NCBI GenBank assembly: GCA_017397685.1
Contig: JAFQID010000028.1
Coordinates: 1 to 57,843 of the forward strand
Length of the DNA: 57,843 bases
Direction: 5' to 3'
Source: Bacilli bacterium
GTDB lineage: Bacteria; Bacillota_I; Bacilli_A; RF39; UBA660
The translations under genes were made by a program, and so were the position numbers. Under the pieces are notes generated by a model. The model saw nothing but the letters and a program-made list of their open reading frames with translations, made no database searches and had not been told where the DNA came from. Shown one piece after another: positions 18,685-26,235 of the stretch; position 1 is the first letter of the stretch, and each line of letters begins with the position of its first letter.

Positions 18685-19855
18685 TGATACATATGAAGTT
18701 AGGATAATTGATAATGATATTAATGGTAATGGTATTGCTAGAATAAATAATTTTGTTTTATTTATTCCTTTTTGTTTGAAAGGTGAAGAGGTTTTAATTA
18801 AAGTAGTTGATATTAAGAAAAGTTATGCTTTTTGTGATCTTGTTAATATTATTAAACCATCTTTGGATAGATGTGATAGTGTATGTGCTTTTTATGAGTC
18901 ATGTGGTGGTTGTAATTTTCTACATACTAATTATGATTATGAAAATTTTATTAAGAAAAGTAATCTTGAGAGAATGTTTGGTTATAATATAGAGTATTAT
19001 AGTGCTGAAGATGATTTGTTTTATCGTAATAAAGCTACTTTTCATGTTAAGGATGGAAAGTTATGTTATTATAATGCTAGTTCTCATAAACCATGTTTTA
19101 TTAATGAATGTAAGATAGCTAATGAAAAAATTAATTATTTTGTTAATTATTTATCTGGTTTTAATTTGACAGGTATTTTTGAAGTTATGTTTAGGGTTAT
19201 TTCTGGTAAGGTAATGGTTAATTTTATATGTAATGAAAGTTATGATATTAAAAGTATTATTAATGAAGATTTTGACTGTGTATATGTTAATAATGAGCAC
19301 TTTTTTGGTGAAGAGTATTTAATTGATAAAGTAGGGAGATTTAAGTTTAGTATTTATCCTAATTCTTTTTATCAAGTTAATCCAGAGGGGATGAAAGTTA
19401 TATATAATATTGCTAAAAAATATGCTGGTAAGGGTGATAAACTTTTAGATTTATATTGTGGAACGGGTACTATTGGTATATGGCTTAGTAAAAACTTTAA
19501 TAGCGCAGTTGGCTATGAAATTAATGAAAGTTCTATTAAAAATGCTATTATTAATAAAGAACTTAATAATATTAATAATATAGAGTTTGTTTTAGGGAAT
19601 GCTAGTAGTGTTAAAGGTGAATATGATGTAATTGTTGTTGATCCACCAAGAAGTGGACTTAGTAAAGAAGTTAGGGAGTTTCTAAATAGTTCTAGTGCTA
19701 GGAGGATTGTTTATATATCGTGTAATCCATTTACTTTGCAGAGAGATTTGAAATGTATTAATAATTATAATATAAGTAGTTTTAGTGCTTTTAATATGTT
19801 TCCTCGAAGTGGTCATGTTGAATGTGTGGTTTTATTGGAAATAAAGAAAGAATAA
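18674..19855 (+). CDS. 23S rRNA (uracil-5) methyltransferase, RlmD/RlmCD (RumA) family
   Basis: The 393-aa enzyme has an N-terminal TRAM-like domain, an iron-sulfur cysteine cluster (CDSVCAFYESCGGC near residues 70-85) and a C-terminal AdoMet domain with LLDLYCGTGTIG, VDPPRSGL and the catalytic Cys in YISCNPFTLQRDL. It methylates uracil C5, probably in 23S rRNA; a TrmA-type tRNA role cannot be excluded but lacks support because TrmA has no iron-sulfur cluster. The start at 18674 has GGAG six bases upstream, inside the end of deoB. Confidence 0.85.
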   Translation: MKVNDTYEVRIIDNDINGNGIARINNFVLFIPFCLKGEEVLIKVVDIKKSYAFCDLVNIIKPSLDRCDSVCAFYESCGGCNFLHTNYDYENFIKKSNLERMFGYNIEYYSAEDDLFYRNKATFHVKDGKLCYYNASSHKPCFINECKIANEKINYFVNYLSGFNLTGIFEVMFRVISGKVMVNFICNESYDIKSIINEDFDCVYVNNEHFFGEEYLIDKVGRFKFSIYPNSFYQVNPEGMKVIYNIAKKYAGKGDKLLDLYCGTGTIGIWLSKNFNSAVGYEINESSIKNAIINKELNNINNIEFVLGNASSVKGEYDVIVVDPPRSGLSKEVREFLNSSSARRIVYISCNPFTLQRDLKCINNYNISSFSAFNMFPRSGHVECVVLLEIKKE

Positions 19856-19873
19856 TATTATTTAGGGGGAAAT

Positions 19874-20824
19874 ATGAAAGAAAAAATATTTGATATGGTT
19901 AAAAGAGGAGTTTCTTTAGATAATATTATTTTAGAAACAGGACTTAATTATTATGAGATATATGAACAAATTAATTTTTTAAAAAATATGGGATATAATG
20001 TTTGTAATAAATATTTATATAATGGTAAAAATATTTATTATATAAGTAATACAATAGATAATAAAACTTATCCTTTAATTGAAGTTAATCCTAGTGTTAA
20101 TGAGATAGATATGGTTATTATTTCTGATTTGCATATGGGTAGTGAAAGAGAAAGATATGATTCTTTGTATAATGTTTATAATTTTTGTGATAAAGAAAAT
20201 ATTCATTTTGTTATTAATGCTGGAGATGTAATGGCAGGTTTATTTGGAAATGATAATAAGAGAATAGGCGATTTTAAAGGGCAAATTAAGCATGTTGTTG
20301 ATGATTATCCTTTGATTAGCAATATTATTACTTTTATATGTTTTGGTAATCATGACTTTCATTCTTTTAAAGCTGAGGGGCTTGATGGTGCGAAAGTAAT
20401 ATGTGATAAAAGACATGATTTGGTAAATCTTGGGTATGGATTTGGTATGATAGGTATTTTAGATGATAAAATATATGTGTGTCATAGTGGAACTTGTAAA
20501 AGTAGTAATGTAAATCATGATTTAATGCGCAAGTTTATTATATCTGGTGGGGGACATAGATTTAAAATGTGTTTTAATTCTAATTTTGTTTTGTATCCTC
20601 CGACTTTAAGTGATTTAAAGTTTACTAACAATGAGTTCTTACCTGGATTTGTGAAAGTAAAGTTTTTACTTGAAGATAATAAAATTAAACTTGGATTTTT
20701 CGACCATTATTTGGTATCTGGTAATAATTTTTATAGGGTAGGAAATTTTATAGTAGATTTTGATAAGATATTAAATAATAGTGATATGTATAATAAAGAT
20801 AAAAAATTAAAATTAGAGATATAA
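19874..20824 (+). CDS. Metallophosphoesterase with N-terminal HTH-like domain
   Basis: The first 60 or so of 316 residues look like a winged helix (GVSLDNIILETGLNYYEIYEQINFLKNMGYNV), followed by a calcineurin-type phosphoesterase: DLHMGS (metal ligands), INAGDVM, CFGNHDFH, a mid-protein His, and SGGGHRF near the end. Such enzymes cleave phosphodiesters or phosphoproteins; the substrate here is unknown. AGGGGGA precedes the start, 18 bases after the methyltransferase gene, so it may belong to the same transcript. Fusion of a helix-turn-helix to a phosphoesterase is uncommon. Confidence 0.7.
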   Translation: MKEKIFDMVKRGVSLDNIILETGLNYYEIYEQINFLKNMGYNVCNKYLYNGKNIYYISNTIDNKTYPLIEVNPSVNEIDMVIISDLHMGSERERYDSLYNVYNFCDKENIHFVINAGDVMAGLFGNDNKRIGDFKGQIKHVVDDYPLISNIITFICFGNHDFHSFKAEGLDGAKVICDKRHDLVNLGYGFGMIGILDDKIYVCHSGTCKSSNVNHDLMRKFIISGGGHRFKMCFNSNFVLYPPTLSDLKFTNNEFLPGFVKVKFLLEDNKIKLGFFDHYLVSGNNFYRVGNFIVDFDKILNNSDMYNKDKKLKLEI

Positions 20825-20854
20825 AAAAAAGACACTTTTAATTGTGTCTTTTTT
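20825..20854. terminator. Bidirectional terminator
   Basis: AAAAAAGACAC (20825-20835) pairs with GTGTCTTTTTT (20844-20854). It serves the phosphoesterase gene on the plus strand and the repeat-peptide gene on the minus strand. Confidence 0.85.
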
Positions 20855-20861
20855 CGTAGTT

Positions 20862-21035
20862 TTAACGGCTTCTTGAAGAATTATTACTTCTTGAAGAGTT
20901 GTTACTTCTAGAAGAGTTATTGCTTCTAGAAGAGTTATTACTTCTTGAAGAATTATTGCTTCTTGAAGAGTTGTTACTTCTAGAACTATTATTGCTTCTA
21001 GAACTATTATTACTTCTTGCATTTGCATTTGCCAT
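20862..21035 (-). CDS. Small protein made of eight SNNSSR hexapeptide repeats
   Basis: This 57-aa protein is MANANAR followed by eight perfect copies of Ser-Asn-Asn-Ser-Ser-Arg and a final Ser-Arg. The start at 21035 is supported by AGGTGG upstream. Although the peptide repeats are identical, the 18-base units use different codons, which suggests selection for the peptide. The protein is basic, very polar and almost certainly disordered; nucleic-acid or surface-polymer binding would be plausible but is not shown. It faces a bidirectional terminator. I do not recognise a family. Confidence 0.6.
   Translation of the reverse strand: MANANARSNNSSRSNNSSRSNNSSRSNNSSRSNNSSRSNNSSRSNNSSRSNNSSRSR
20871..21014 (-). 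repeat. Eight tandem 18-bp units encoding SNNSSR
   Basis: The block is in frame throughout; units differ by silent changes. The last two plus-strand units use GAACTATT where the first six use GAAGAATT or GAAGAGTT, marking two sub-types. Loss or gain of units would keep the frame. Confidence 0.9.
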
Positions 21036-21244
21036 TATTATCACCACCTACTATTATTATGGAAGATTTTAGAATATAAATACATTTTTATTTATTGTTT
21101 TTATGGCAATAATTGGCTAAAGTTATAGGGGAGAGAGATATGTTTATTTTATTATTTTTTTAATGCTATTATTTATTTAATTTTTTTGTAAAGTTTTATT
21201 AAAATATTATGTAATAATTTTCTTTAAGATTAATATTATTTATT

Positions 21245-21985
21245 ATGGAAATGTTTGGTCCTTTAGGTTTATCTTTTATTGCTGGTATTTCTACTACTAT
21301 TGGATGTGTGTTTATTTTTTTAAAAATTAAGAGAGTAGATGAGTTTATTGCTTATTCTTTGGCATTTTCTTTTGCTGTTATGTTTTTATTATCAATATTT
21401 GATCTTATACCTAGTTCACTTAGAATAATTATCAATGATTTTGGAGTGTTTTTTGGCGTTATTTTAGCCTTTTTGATGATTTTGCTAGGAAGTACAACAA
21501 TTAGGATAATTAATGATAAAATCCCTACTAAAAACAACTGTAATTTATATAGAGTAGGGGTTCTTAGTATGATTTCTCTTATGGCTCATAATATACCTGA
21601 AGGAATTGCTGTATATGTCAGTGCCTACTCTGATATTGCTTTAGGTATATCTGTTTGTATTGCGATTATGCTTCATAATATTCCTGAAGGTATAGCTATA
21701 TCTGTTCCACTTTATTATAGTGGAATTAAAAGATGGAAAGTAGTTTTATATACTTTAGTATCTGGTTTATCAGAACTTTTTGGAGCTATAATGGGGCATA
21801 TATTTCTACGCAAAATTGCTACAGATAATCTTATATCTTTTGTATTATTATTTGTTGCTGGTCTTATGCTTAATTTATCTTATAATGATATATTAAAAGA
21901 AGCATTATCTTATAATAAGTTTAGATATGTTATTTTAGGTATTGTTAGTGGGGGAGCTATGTTTGTTATTGCGGGATTAATTTAA
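21245..21985 (+). CDS. ZIP family metal transporter
   Basis: This 246-aa membrane protein has about eight segments and the doubled signature HNIPEGIAVY and HNIPEGIAIS, the metal-binding helices IV and V of ZIP/ZupT transporters that import zinc, iron or manganese. The length fits the short bacterial ZupT/GufA type. No ribosome site is visible; a TATTAT lies five bases before the ATG, so translation may be leaderless. Metal specificity is not readable from the sequence. Confidence 0.85.
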   Translation: MEMFGPLGLSFIAGISTTIGCVFIFLKIKRVDEFIAYSLAFSFAVMFLLSIFDLIPSSLRIIINDFGVFFGVILAFLMILLGSTTIRIINDKIPTKNNCNLYRVGVLSMISLMAHNIPEGIAVYVSAYSDIALGISVCIAIMLHNIPEGIAISVPLYYSGIKRWKVVLYTLVSGLSELFGAIMGHIFLRKIATDNLISFVLLFVAGLMLNLSYNDILKEALSYNKFRYVILGIVSGGAMFVIAGLI

Positions 21986-22047
21986 TATTTTTTCATTTAA
22001 TATATTATAGTTTATGATTTTTATATTTATAGAAGTTTACATAACAT

Positions 22048-22060
22048 AAATTATCGACAA
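22048..22060 (+). repeat. 13-bp direct repeat, left copy (possible element boundary)
   Basis: AAATTATCGACAA, preceded by an ACATAA motif. The second copy is at 23495-23507 in the same orientation. Together they bracket the replication-type HTH gene, the 93-aa gene and the hairpin cluster. Confidence 0.5.
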
Positions 22061-22078
22061 ATTAAATTTTCAATTTTA

Positions 22079-22099
22079 AGGCTATTTTTAGCCGTTTTT
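22079..22099 (+). terminator. Hairpin GGCTATTTTTAGCC with T-run
   Basis: GGCTA pairs with TAGCC and is followed by a T-run. It could end the ZIP transporter transcript, although it is about 95 bases after the stop codon. Confidence 0.5.
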
Positions 22100-22186
22100 A
22101 ACAACTTTTTATAGTTTGCAATATTCTTCATACTATGTATGTGTCATTTTTAAAATATAACATATCTTTTTTTTTGTCAATTTTTT

Positions 22187-22594
22187 TTATTTTTCATTTA
22201 TCCAATCATAATCAAAAATTTCATATTCTTTATATTCATTATTTTTATTCTTTTTATTATTATGTACGACATTTTTGTCGTACCCCTGCGACATTAATGT
22301 CGTACCTCCTATGACATTTTTGTCAGGGGTATCAAGTACAAAAATTTTTCTTTTTGTATTTTTATCGATGATTATTTTTATATATTTTTTATTTGAAAGA
22401 TTTTTTAATGTTCTTTGTACTTGTCTGTCTGAAATTTTAAACATATCACTAAAATATTTATTTGTTGCCCAACAATAACCTTTATCATTACATAATGCTG
22501 TTATTTCAGCATACATTAATTTTGCCGTTGAAGATAATTCGTTGTCATATCTAACGTATGCTGGTAAAATTGCATAAAAATTTCTTTGTTCCAT
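22187..22594 (-). CDS. Replication-initiator-type helix-turn-helix protein (HTH_36-like)
   Basis: The product (135 aa, start at ATG 22594 after an AAGTGATAG site) begins NFYAILPAYVRYDNELSSTAKLMYAEITALCNDKGYCWATNKYFSDMF..., the N-terminal winged-helix pattern of HTH_36 proteins common in plasmids, prophages and integrative elements. The second helix ISDRQVQRTLKNLSNKKYI fits DNA recognition. Unlike full replication proteins it is short, with only a low-complexity Asn/Lys tail. Three palindromes resembling iterons lie within its 3' half. It is probably a mobile-element gene; host function unknown. Confidence 0.65.
   Translation of the reverse strand: MEQRNFYAILPAYVRYDNELSSTAKLMYAEITALCNDKGYCWATNKYFSDMFKISDRQVQRTLKNLSNKKYIKIIIDKNTKRKIFVLDTPDKNVIGGTTLMSQGYDKNVVHNNKKNKNNEYKEYEIFDYDWINEK
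22263..22326. repeat. Three iteron-like palindromes inside the HTH gene
   Basis: Palindromes built on GACAT...ATGTC or GACATTTTTGTC occur at about 22264-22283, 22289-22303 and 22312-22325. Their GACAT motifs start at 22268, 22290 and 22313, a 22-23 base period (about two helix turns). Evenly spaced repeats inside or beside a replication gene are typical of initiator-binding iterons. Confidence 0.5.
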
Positions 22595-22677
22595 TTCTAT
22601 CACTTCCCTATTTTGTAATAAATTTATTTTTGCATTATTATTGTTTTAGTTTAAATAATTTTGAAATTTTGATCTTA

Positions 22678-22792
22678 TTTTTAATATTGACAACAGGGAC
22701 CTTATTTTGTGGTTTATTGGCTGTAAGGCCGAGGTATTACCTCAGCCTTTGGCTGACAGCCTACCACAAAAACCTATTGTCAATATTAAAAA
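22678..22792. other. 115-nt imperfect hairpin with GC-rich core
   Basis: In the 331-base gap between the two small genes, outer arms 22678-22693 and 22777-22792 pair perfectly over 16 bases. Further in, 22705-22712 pairs with 22764-22771, GGCTGT (22719-22724) with ACAGCC (22756-22761), and GAGGT/ACCTC forms the tip (22731-22743). The core is strikingly GC-rich for this genome. Each outer arm carries TTGACAA. I see no coding potential. It could be a cruciform replication or transfer site or a structured RNA. The rest of the gap shows nothing I can name. Confidence 0.7.
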
Positions 22793-22925
22793 CTTATATT
22801 TCTGCATTTAAGATTTTATATTGCAAAAATAAATTTATTTATCTAAATATACTAATTTTTTCTTTAAAACTAACGCTTTATAAATTAGTTTATGCTCATA
22901 TTTATTTTCATCATTTATTTTCATA

Positions 22926-23207
22926 TTATTGTCGTATAATAGAGTTTTTCTTATTAATTTTCCGTTGTTTGTCAAATAAATATAGTAATACATAATATTC
23001 TTCGTCCTTTCGTTCTAACCATTTACCATATTTTTTAAAATTAGAAAATAAAGTATCATCTTCGGTTTTAAAGCTATCTATTAATAATCCGTGATAAACA
23101 CTTTCATTTATTGGATTTTCTCTTGCATAGGTTATTTCATAATAATTCAAAATTTTTACTATCGAAATTATCATAAAAGCATCTTTTATTGGTTCAAACT
23201 TAATCAT
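22926..23207 (-). CDS. Hypothetical protein of the accessory segment
   Basis: This 93-aa soluble protein has a good ribosome site (GGAG) and ends KNSIIRQ. It contains YYEITYARENPINESVYHGLLIDSF and a KWLERKDEEYYVLLYLFDKQ stretch. I recognise no family. It lies upstream of the HTH gene on the same strand, separated by the long hairpin, and inside the direct-repeat boundaries, so a mobile-element accessory role is likely but unproven. Confidence 0.5.
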   Translation of the reverse strand: MIKFEPIKDAFMIISIVKILNYYEITYARENPINESVYHGLLIDSFKTEDDTLFSNFKKYGKWLERKDEEYYVLLYLFDKQRKINKKNSIIRQ

Positions 23208-23234
23208 TTTTAACTCCTTTTTTACAAATAAAAA

Positions 23235-23393
23235 TGCAATAAAAATAATTTTTTATTGCAAACCCAGTCAAATAGGAGGCTCAGACCACTTTTATATGTC
23301 ATTACTACACCCCTATTAGTAGGGGGTGCTAATGACAATTTTTTTATCAATTTTGTCTTCCACGTACTGCTTTTGCGTGTAGTACACGCAAAA
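23235..23393. other. Cluster of three hairpins in the 351-base gap
   Basis: TGCAATAAAAA pairs across 23235-23260. TGTCATTA (23297-23304) pairs with TAATGACA (23330-23337) with an inner CACCCCTA/TAGGGGGTG stem, followed by seven T. TTTTGCGTGT (23371-23380) pairs with ACACGCAAAA (23384-23393). No open frame of note exists here. The rest of the gap is AT-rich and holds the right direct repeat. Confidence 0.6.
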
Positions 23394-23494
23394 TGCATTT
23401 TTTAAGTTGTCTTAAACATAACATATTTTGTCATAAAATGCAAATTTTTAAAAGTCGACTTTTATATGAAATAACTATCACTTGACATAAATCT

Positions 23495-23507
23495 AAATTA
23501 TCGACAA
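23495..23507 (+). repeat. 13-bp direct repeat, right copy
   Basis: AAATTATCGACAA, identical to 22048-22060, also preceded at a few bases by ACATAA. Confidence 0.5.
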
Positions 23508-23519
23508 TGAAAATATAAT

Positions 23520-23542
23520 AAAAAAATGCTAATATTTTAGCA
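23520..23542 (-). terminator. Terminator of the 253-aa HTH gene
   Basis: On the minus strand TGCTAA and TTAGCA (plus 23527-23532 and 23537-23542) form the stem, followed by seven T. Confidence 0.8.
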
Positions 23543-23558
23543 AATTTTATTTAAATAA

Positions 23559-24320
23559 TTATACTTTTCTTGATTCTATTTCAGCTATTTTATTGAATAC
23601 TTCTGTTGCGTTATGTGTGTTAAGTTCTGTATATCCAAGTTCTTTTAAAGCTTGAACTCTAATTGTATTAAGTTGTTGTGTACGACTTAATTTTTCTTCT
23701 TTTTCTTGTTCGATTTCTTGTACGAATCTGTTATGTGAGTCTTCTAGACGACTTCTAGATGCTCCTCCGTTATTATATAGATTAAATGCTGTATATATTA
23801 TGCTTTCTAATATGAATTGTTTGTTTTCATCAAATTTGAATTCATTTGGATTTGTAAATCCAGTTTTCTTTGATAAATATCCTAGTATATATTTAATCTC
23901 AGGAACGTTATCAAGTGATTGTAATACATGGTAAAGGTATAAAAATGTGTAATATGTATCTTTCTTTTTATCTTCTGTGAATTTTTCTTTTATTAAGAAT
24001 ATAGTATCATTTAATAATTCTTGCTCTTCTTTTGTAAGATTTTTATAATTGAACATATTACTATTTATATCTTTAACATTTTGATTTAATCGCATTTCGA
24101 AGTTTTCTAAGTATTCACTTGTAACTTTAATGCTTTTTAGTGATCCTTCATCTTCGATATCTAATAATTTTAATAATAGTAATCTTTTTTCTTGTGGCCA
24201 CTTACTTAAACTATCTAGTTCTAAGTAATTATATATCATTTGTCTTGATACGCCTAAATATTTAGCTAATTTAACTTTTGAAATTCCTATTTCTGATAAT
24301 ACTCTGTTTAATTCTGTCAT
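23559..24320 (-). CDS. XRE-like helix-turn-helix protein of unknown role
   Basis: The first 45 of 253 residues form a lambda-repressor-like helix-turn-helix (ISKVKLAKYLGVSRQMIYNYLE). The rest is helical and charged, with a predicted coiled stretch (FVQEIEQEKEEKLSRTQQLN) near the end. I use ATG 24320, with GGAG upstream. Its promoter has two tandem AAACTGT heptamers in the spacer, possible autoregulatory sites. It sits just outside the direct repeats, between the accessory segment and mnmA. A regulator is likely; its targets are unknown. Confidence 0.6.
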   Translation of the reverse strand: MTELNRVLSEIGISKVKLAKYLGVSRQMIYNYLELDSLSKWPQEKRLLLLKLLDIEDEGSLKSIKVTSEYLENFEMRLNQNVKDINSNMFNYKNLTKEEQELLNDTIFLIKEKFTEDKKKDTYYTFLYLYHVLQSLDNVPEIKYILGYLSKKTGFTNPNEFKFDENKQFILESIIYTAFNLYNNGGASRSRLEDSHNRFVQEIEQEKEEKLSRTQQLNTIRVQALKELGYTELNTHNATEVFNKIAEIESRKV

Positions 24321-24346
24321 ACTACCCTCTCCTATCATATATGTTA

Positions 24347-24376
24347 ATTGTACAACAGTTTACAGTTTCTTGTCAA
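24347..24376 (-). promoter_or_regulatory. Promoter of the XRE-like gene with tandem heptamers
   Basis: On the minus strand TTGACA (plus 24371-24376) and TACAAT (plus 24347-24352) are 18 bases apart. Two copies of AAACTGT (plus 24355-24361 and 24362-24368) fill the spacer. Confidence 0.55.
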
Positions 24377-24444
24377 TGGTTTTTGTTAATTATTTTTCAA
24401 TAAAAAATGGTTAAAATATAATTATATTTCGACACGTTATTTTT

Positions 24445-25539
24445 TTAATTTATATACCAAATTTTTTCTCCGTTATTTCTAACTTCTTTTATTATTCCAC
24501 CGCCTATACATTGCTCGCCTAAATATAGTACTGCGGCTTGTCCAGGTGTAACTGATTTTGCATTTTCATATTTTAATAATATTTCGTTGTTTTCTAAATA
24601 CTCGATTTGTACTGGAATATCTTCGCTTCTATATCTAAATTTGCATGTTGCGAATGCGGGGTGTTTTGCATATAAGAAGTTTAGATTTTCAATTATTGCT
24701 TCATTTGATTCTAAGTATTTTGAATCTTCTCCATATGCTATATATAAAATGTTTTTCTCATTATCTTTACCACAAACATAATGTCTTTGTTTATCTCCAG
24801 AAAGTCCTACATTTCTTCTTTGTCCGATTGTGTAGTTCATGAGTCCATTGTGTTTTCCAACTACATTTTTTGTTTCTATGTCTATTATGTTACCTGGAGT
24901 TCTTTTTAGGTAGTTTGATACGAATTTTTGATAATTTCTTTCACCTATGAAGCATATGCCTGTTGAATCTTTTTTATTATGTACTGGAATATTATTTTCT
25001 TTTGCGATTTGTCTTACTTCTTCTTTTGTAAGGTGTCCTATTGGAAATAATACATCTTTTAGTTGTTCATTAGATACTTGTGATAAAAAGTAAGTTTGAT
25101 CTTTATTGTTATCTACGCCTCTAAGTAGTCTATTACCTTCTATTCTTGCGTAGTGTCCGGTTGCAATTTTATCCGCTCCTAATCTTTTTGCTTCTTCTTT
25201 AAATTTATCAAATTTTATATATTTATTGCACATTATATCTGGGTTAGGTGTTCTACCCTTTTTTAATTCATTTAGAAAGTATGAAAATACATCATCCCAG
25301 TATTCTTTTATAAAATCTACTCTATATAAAGGTATTGATAGTTCATCGCATACCGCTTTAGCATCTCTATAGTCAAGTTCTTGAGGACATATACCATCTG
25401 TTATTCCCTCTATATCGTTATTTATGTTTGAGTCCCAGTTTTTCATAAATAGCCCTACTACGTCATATCCTTGTTGTTTTAGTAAAAGAGCCGCAACAGC
25501 TGAGTCTACTCCACCACTTATACCTACTACTACTTTCAT
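24445..25539 (-). CDS. mnmA: tRNA-specific 2-thiouridylase
   Basis: This 364-aa enzyme thiolates wobble U34 in Lys, Glu and Gln tRNAs. It has the PP-loop GISGGVDSAVAALLL at residues 6-20, the first catalytic Cys in NPDIMCNKYIKF, and the second in STGICFIGERNY. The length is normal. AAGGAG precedes the start. It follows the spoIIM-like gene on the minus strand with 45 bases between. tRNA-Gln and tRNA-Lys genes in this window carry C34 anticodons and are not its direct substrates. Confidence 0.95.
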   Translation of the reverse strand: MKVVVGISGGVDSAVAALLLKQQGYDVVGLFMKNWDSNINNDIEGITDGICPQELDYRDAKAVCDELSIPLYRVDFIKEYWDDVFSYFLNELKKGRTPNPDIMCNKYIKFDKFKEEAKRLGADKIATGHYARIEGNRLLRGVDNNKDQTYFLSQVSNEQLKDVLFPIGHLTKEEVRQIAKENNIPVHNKKDSTGICFIGERNYQKFVSNYLKRTPGNIIDIETKNVVGKHNGLMNYTIGQRRNVGLSGDKQRHYVCGKDNEKNILYIAYGEDSKYLESNEAIIENLNFLYAKHPAFATCKFRYRSEDIPVQIEYLENNEILLKYENAKSVTPGQAAVLYLGEQCIGGGIIKEVRNNGEKIWYIN

Positions 25540-25584
25540 AATAATATCTCCTTTTTCGAGATAATTATACTACTTTTTTAATAA

Positions 25585-26169
25585 TTATGATACTAGTTTT
25601 AATATATTTGGCACTATATATGTTTCTATAAGAGTATTTATTAATAATAAAAATGTTAATATTAAATATATTATAGTGTAATTTTTTATGTAATTTTTTA
25701 AGTTTATTGATGTATTGTTTTTTATTATTTTAAATGTTTTTATAGCAAACTTAATACTATAAAATGACATTATTATAAGCAATAATATATTTAATATATA
25801 AGGTAGTGATAATATAATCGCGTAAAGCAAGCCTTTTATTTTGAATACTGCGATTATATTTGTTAGTGAGAAACCTATTATAAATGATTTTAAAAATAAT
25901 AAAATTGGTGGAATAAAAAATAATACAAATATAATACCTGATATCCATATTATAGTTAAATATTTTAAGTTTGATACTAGAGATGTAAAAAAACTTTGCC
26001 CATAGTTAAATGTACTATTTTGAATCATGTTGATGTAGTTTATTAATGTTGTACTAATTGATAATTTTTCGTTTTCGTTCGTAATAAAATATAATGTTAT
26101 TCCTAATATAATTCCTACTATTATTAAAGCTACAAATCTTTTTACTAGTTTTGTTTTTAATATTTTCAT
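25585..26169 (-). CDS. SpoIIM-like (DUF95) membrane protein
   Basis: This 194-aa protein has an N-terminal membrane segment, a short external loop and about four further segments with IPPILLFLKSFIIGFSLTNI, characteristic of SpoIIM/DUF95. In Bacillus SpoIIM anchors the SpoIID-SpoIIP peptidoglycan degradation machine during engulfment; a SpoIIP homologue is encoded at 44942. It could also be a general DUF95 protein. No ribosome site is visible: TATAAT lies five bases before the ATG, the same 14-base arrangement as at the flippase gene, so the mRNA may be leaderless. Confidence 0.7.
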   Translation of the reverse strand: MKILKTKLVKRFVALIIVGIILGITLYFITNENEKLSISTTLINYINMIQNSTFNYGQSFFTSLVSNLKYLTIIWISGIIFVLFFIPPILLFLKSFIIGFSLTNIIAVFKIKGLLYAIILSLPYILNILLLIIMSFYSIKFAIKTFKIIKNNTSINLKNYIKNYTIIYLILTFLLLINTLIETYIVPNILKLVS

Positions 26170-26212
26170 ATTTAATTATATATTGCTTCTTTATTTTTTA
26201 TTACTTTTTTAG

Positions 26213-26218
26213 TATAAT
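26213..26218 (+). promoter_or_regulatory. -10 element of the 35-aa peptide gene
   Basis: A perfect TATAAT 17 bases before the start codon, with GAGG between them. No clear -35. Confidence 0.4.
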
Positions 26219-26235
26219 ATTTTTGAGGTATTATT

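Noticed and set aside
20871..21014. CRISPR-like array
   Set aside because: Units are contiguous 18-mers without unique spacers and are in frame with a coding sequence.
20813..21028. A second open frame across the SNNSSR repeats (repeats of LQEAI/LLEVT type)
   Set aside because: It is the same 18-base repeat read in another frame; it has no ribosome site, and the SNNSSR frame has a good one.
21140..21163. Seven-codon frame after GGGGAGAG
   Set aside because: Too short to support as a gene, although the ribosome-like site is strong.
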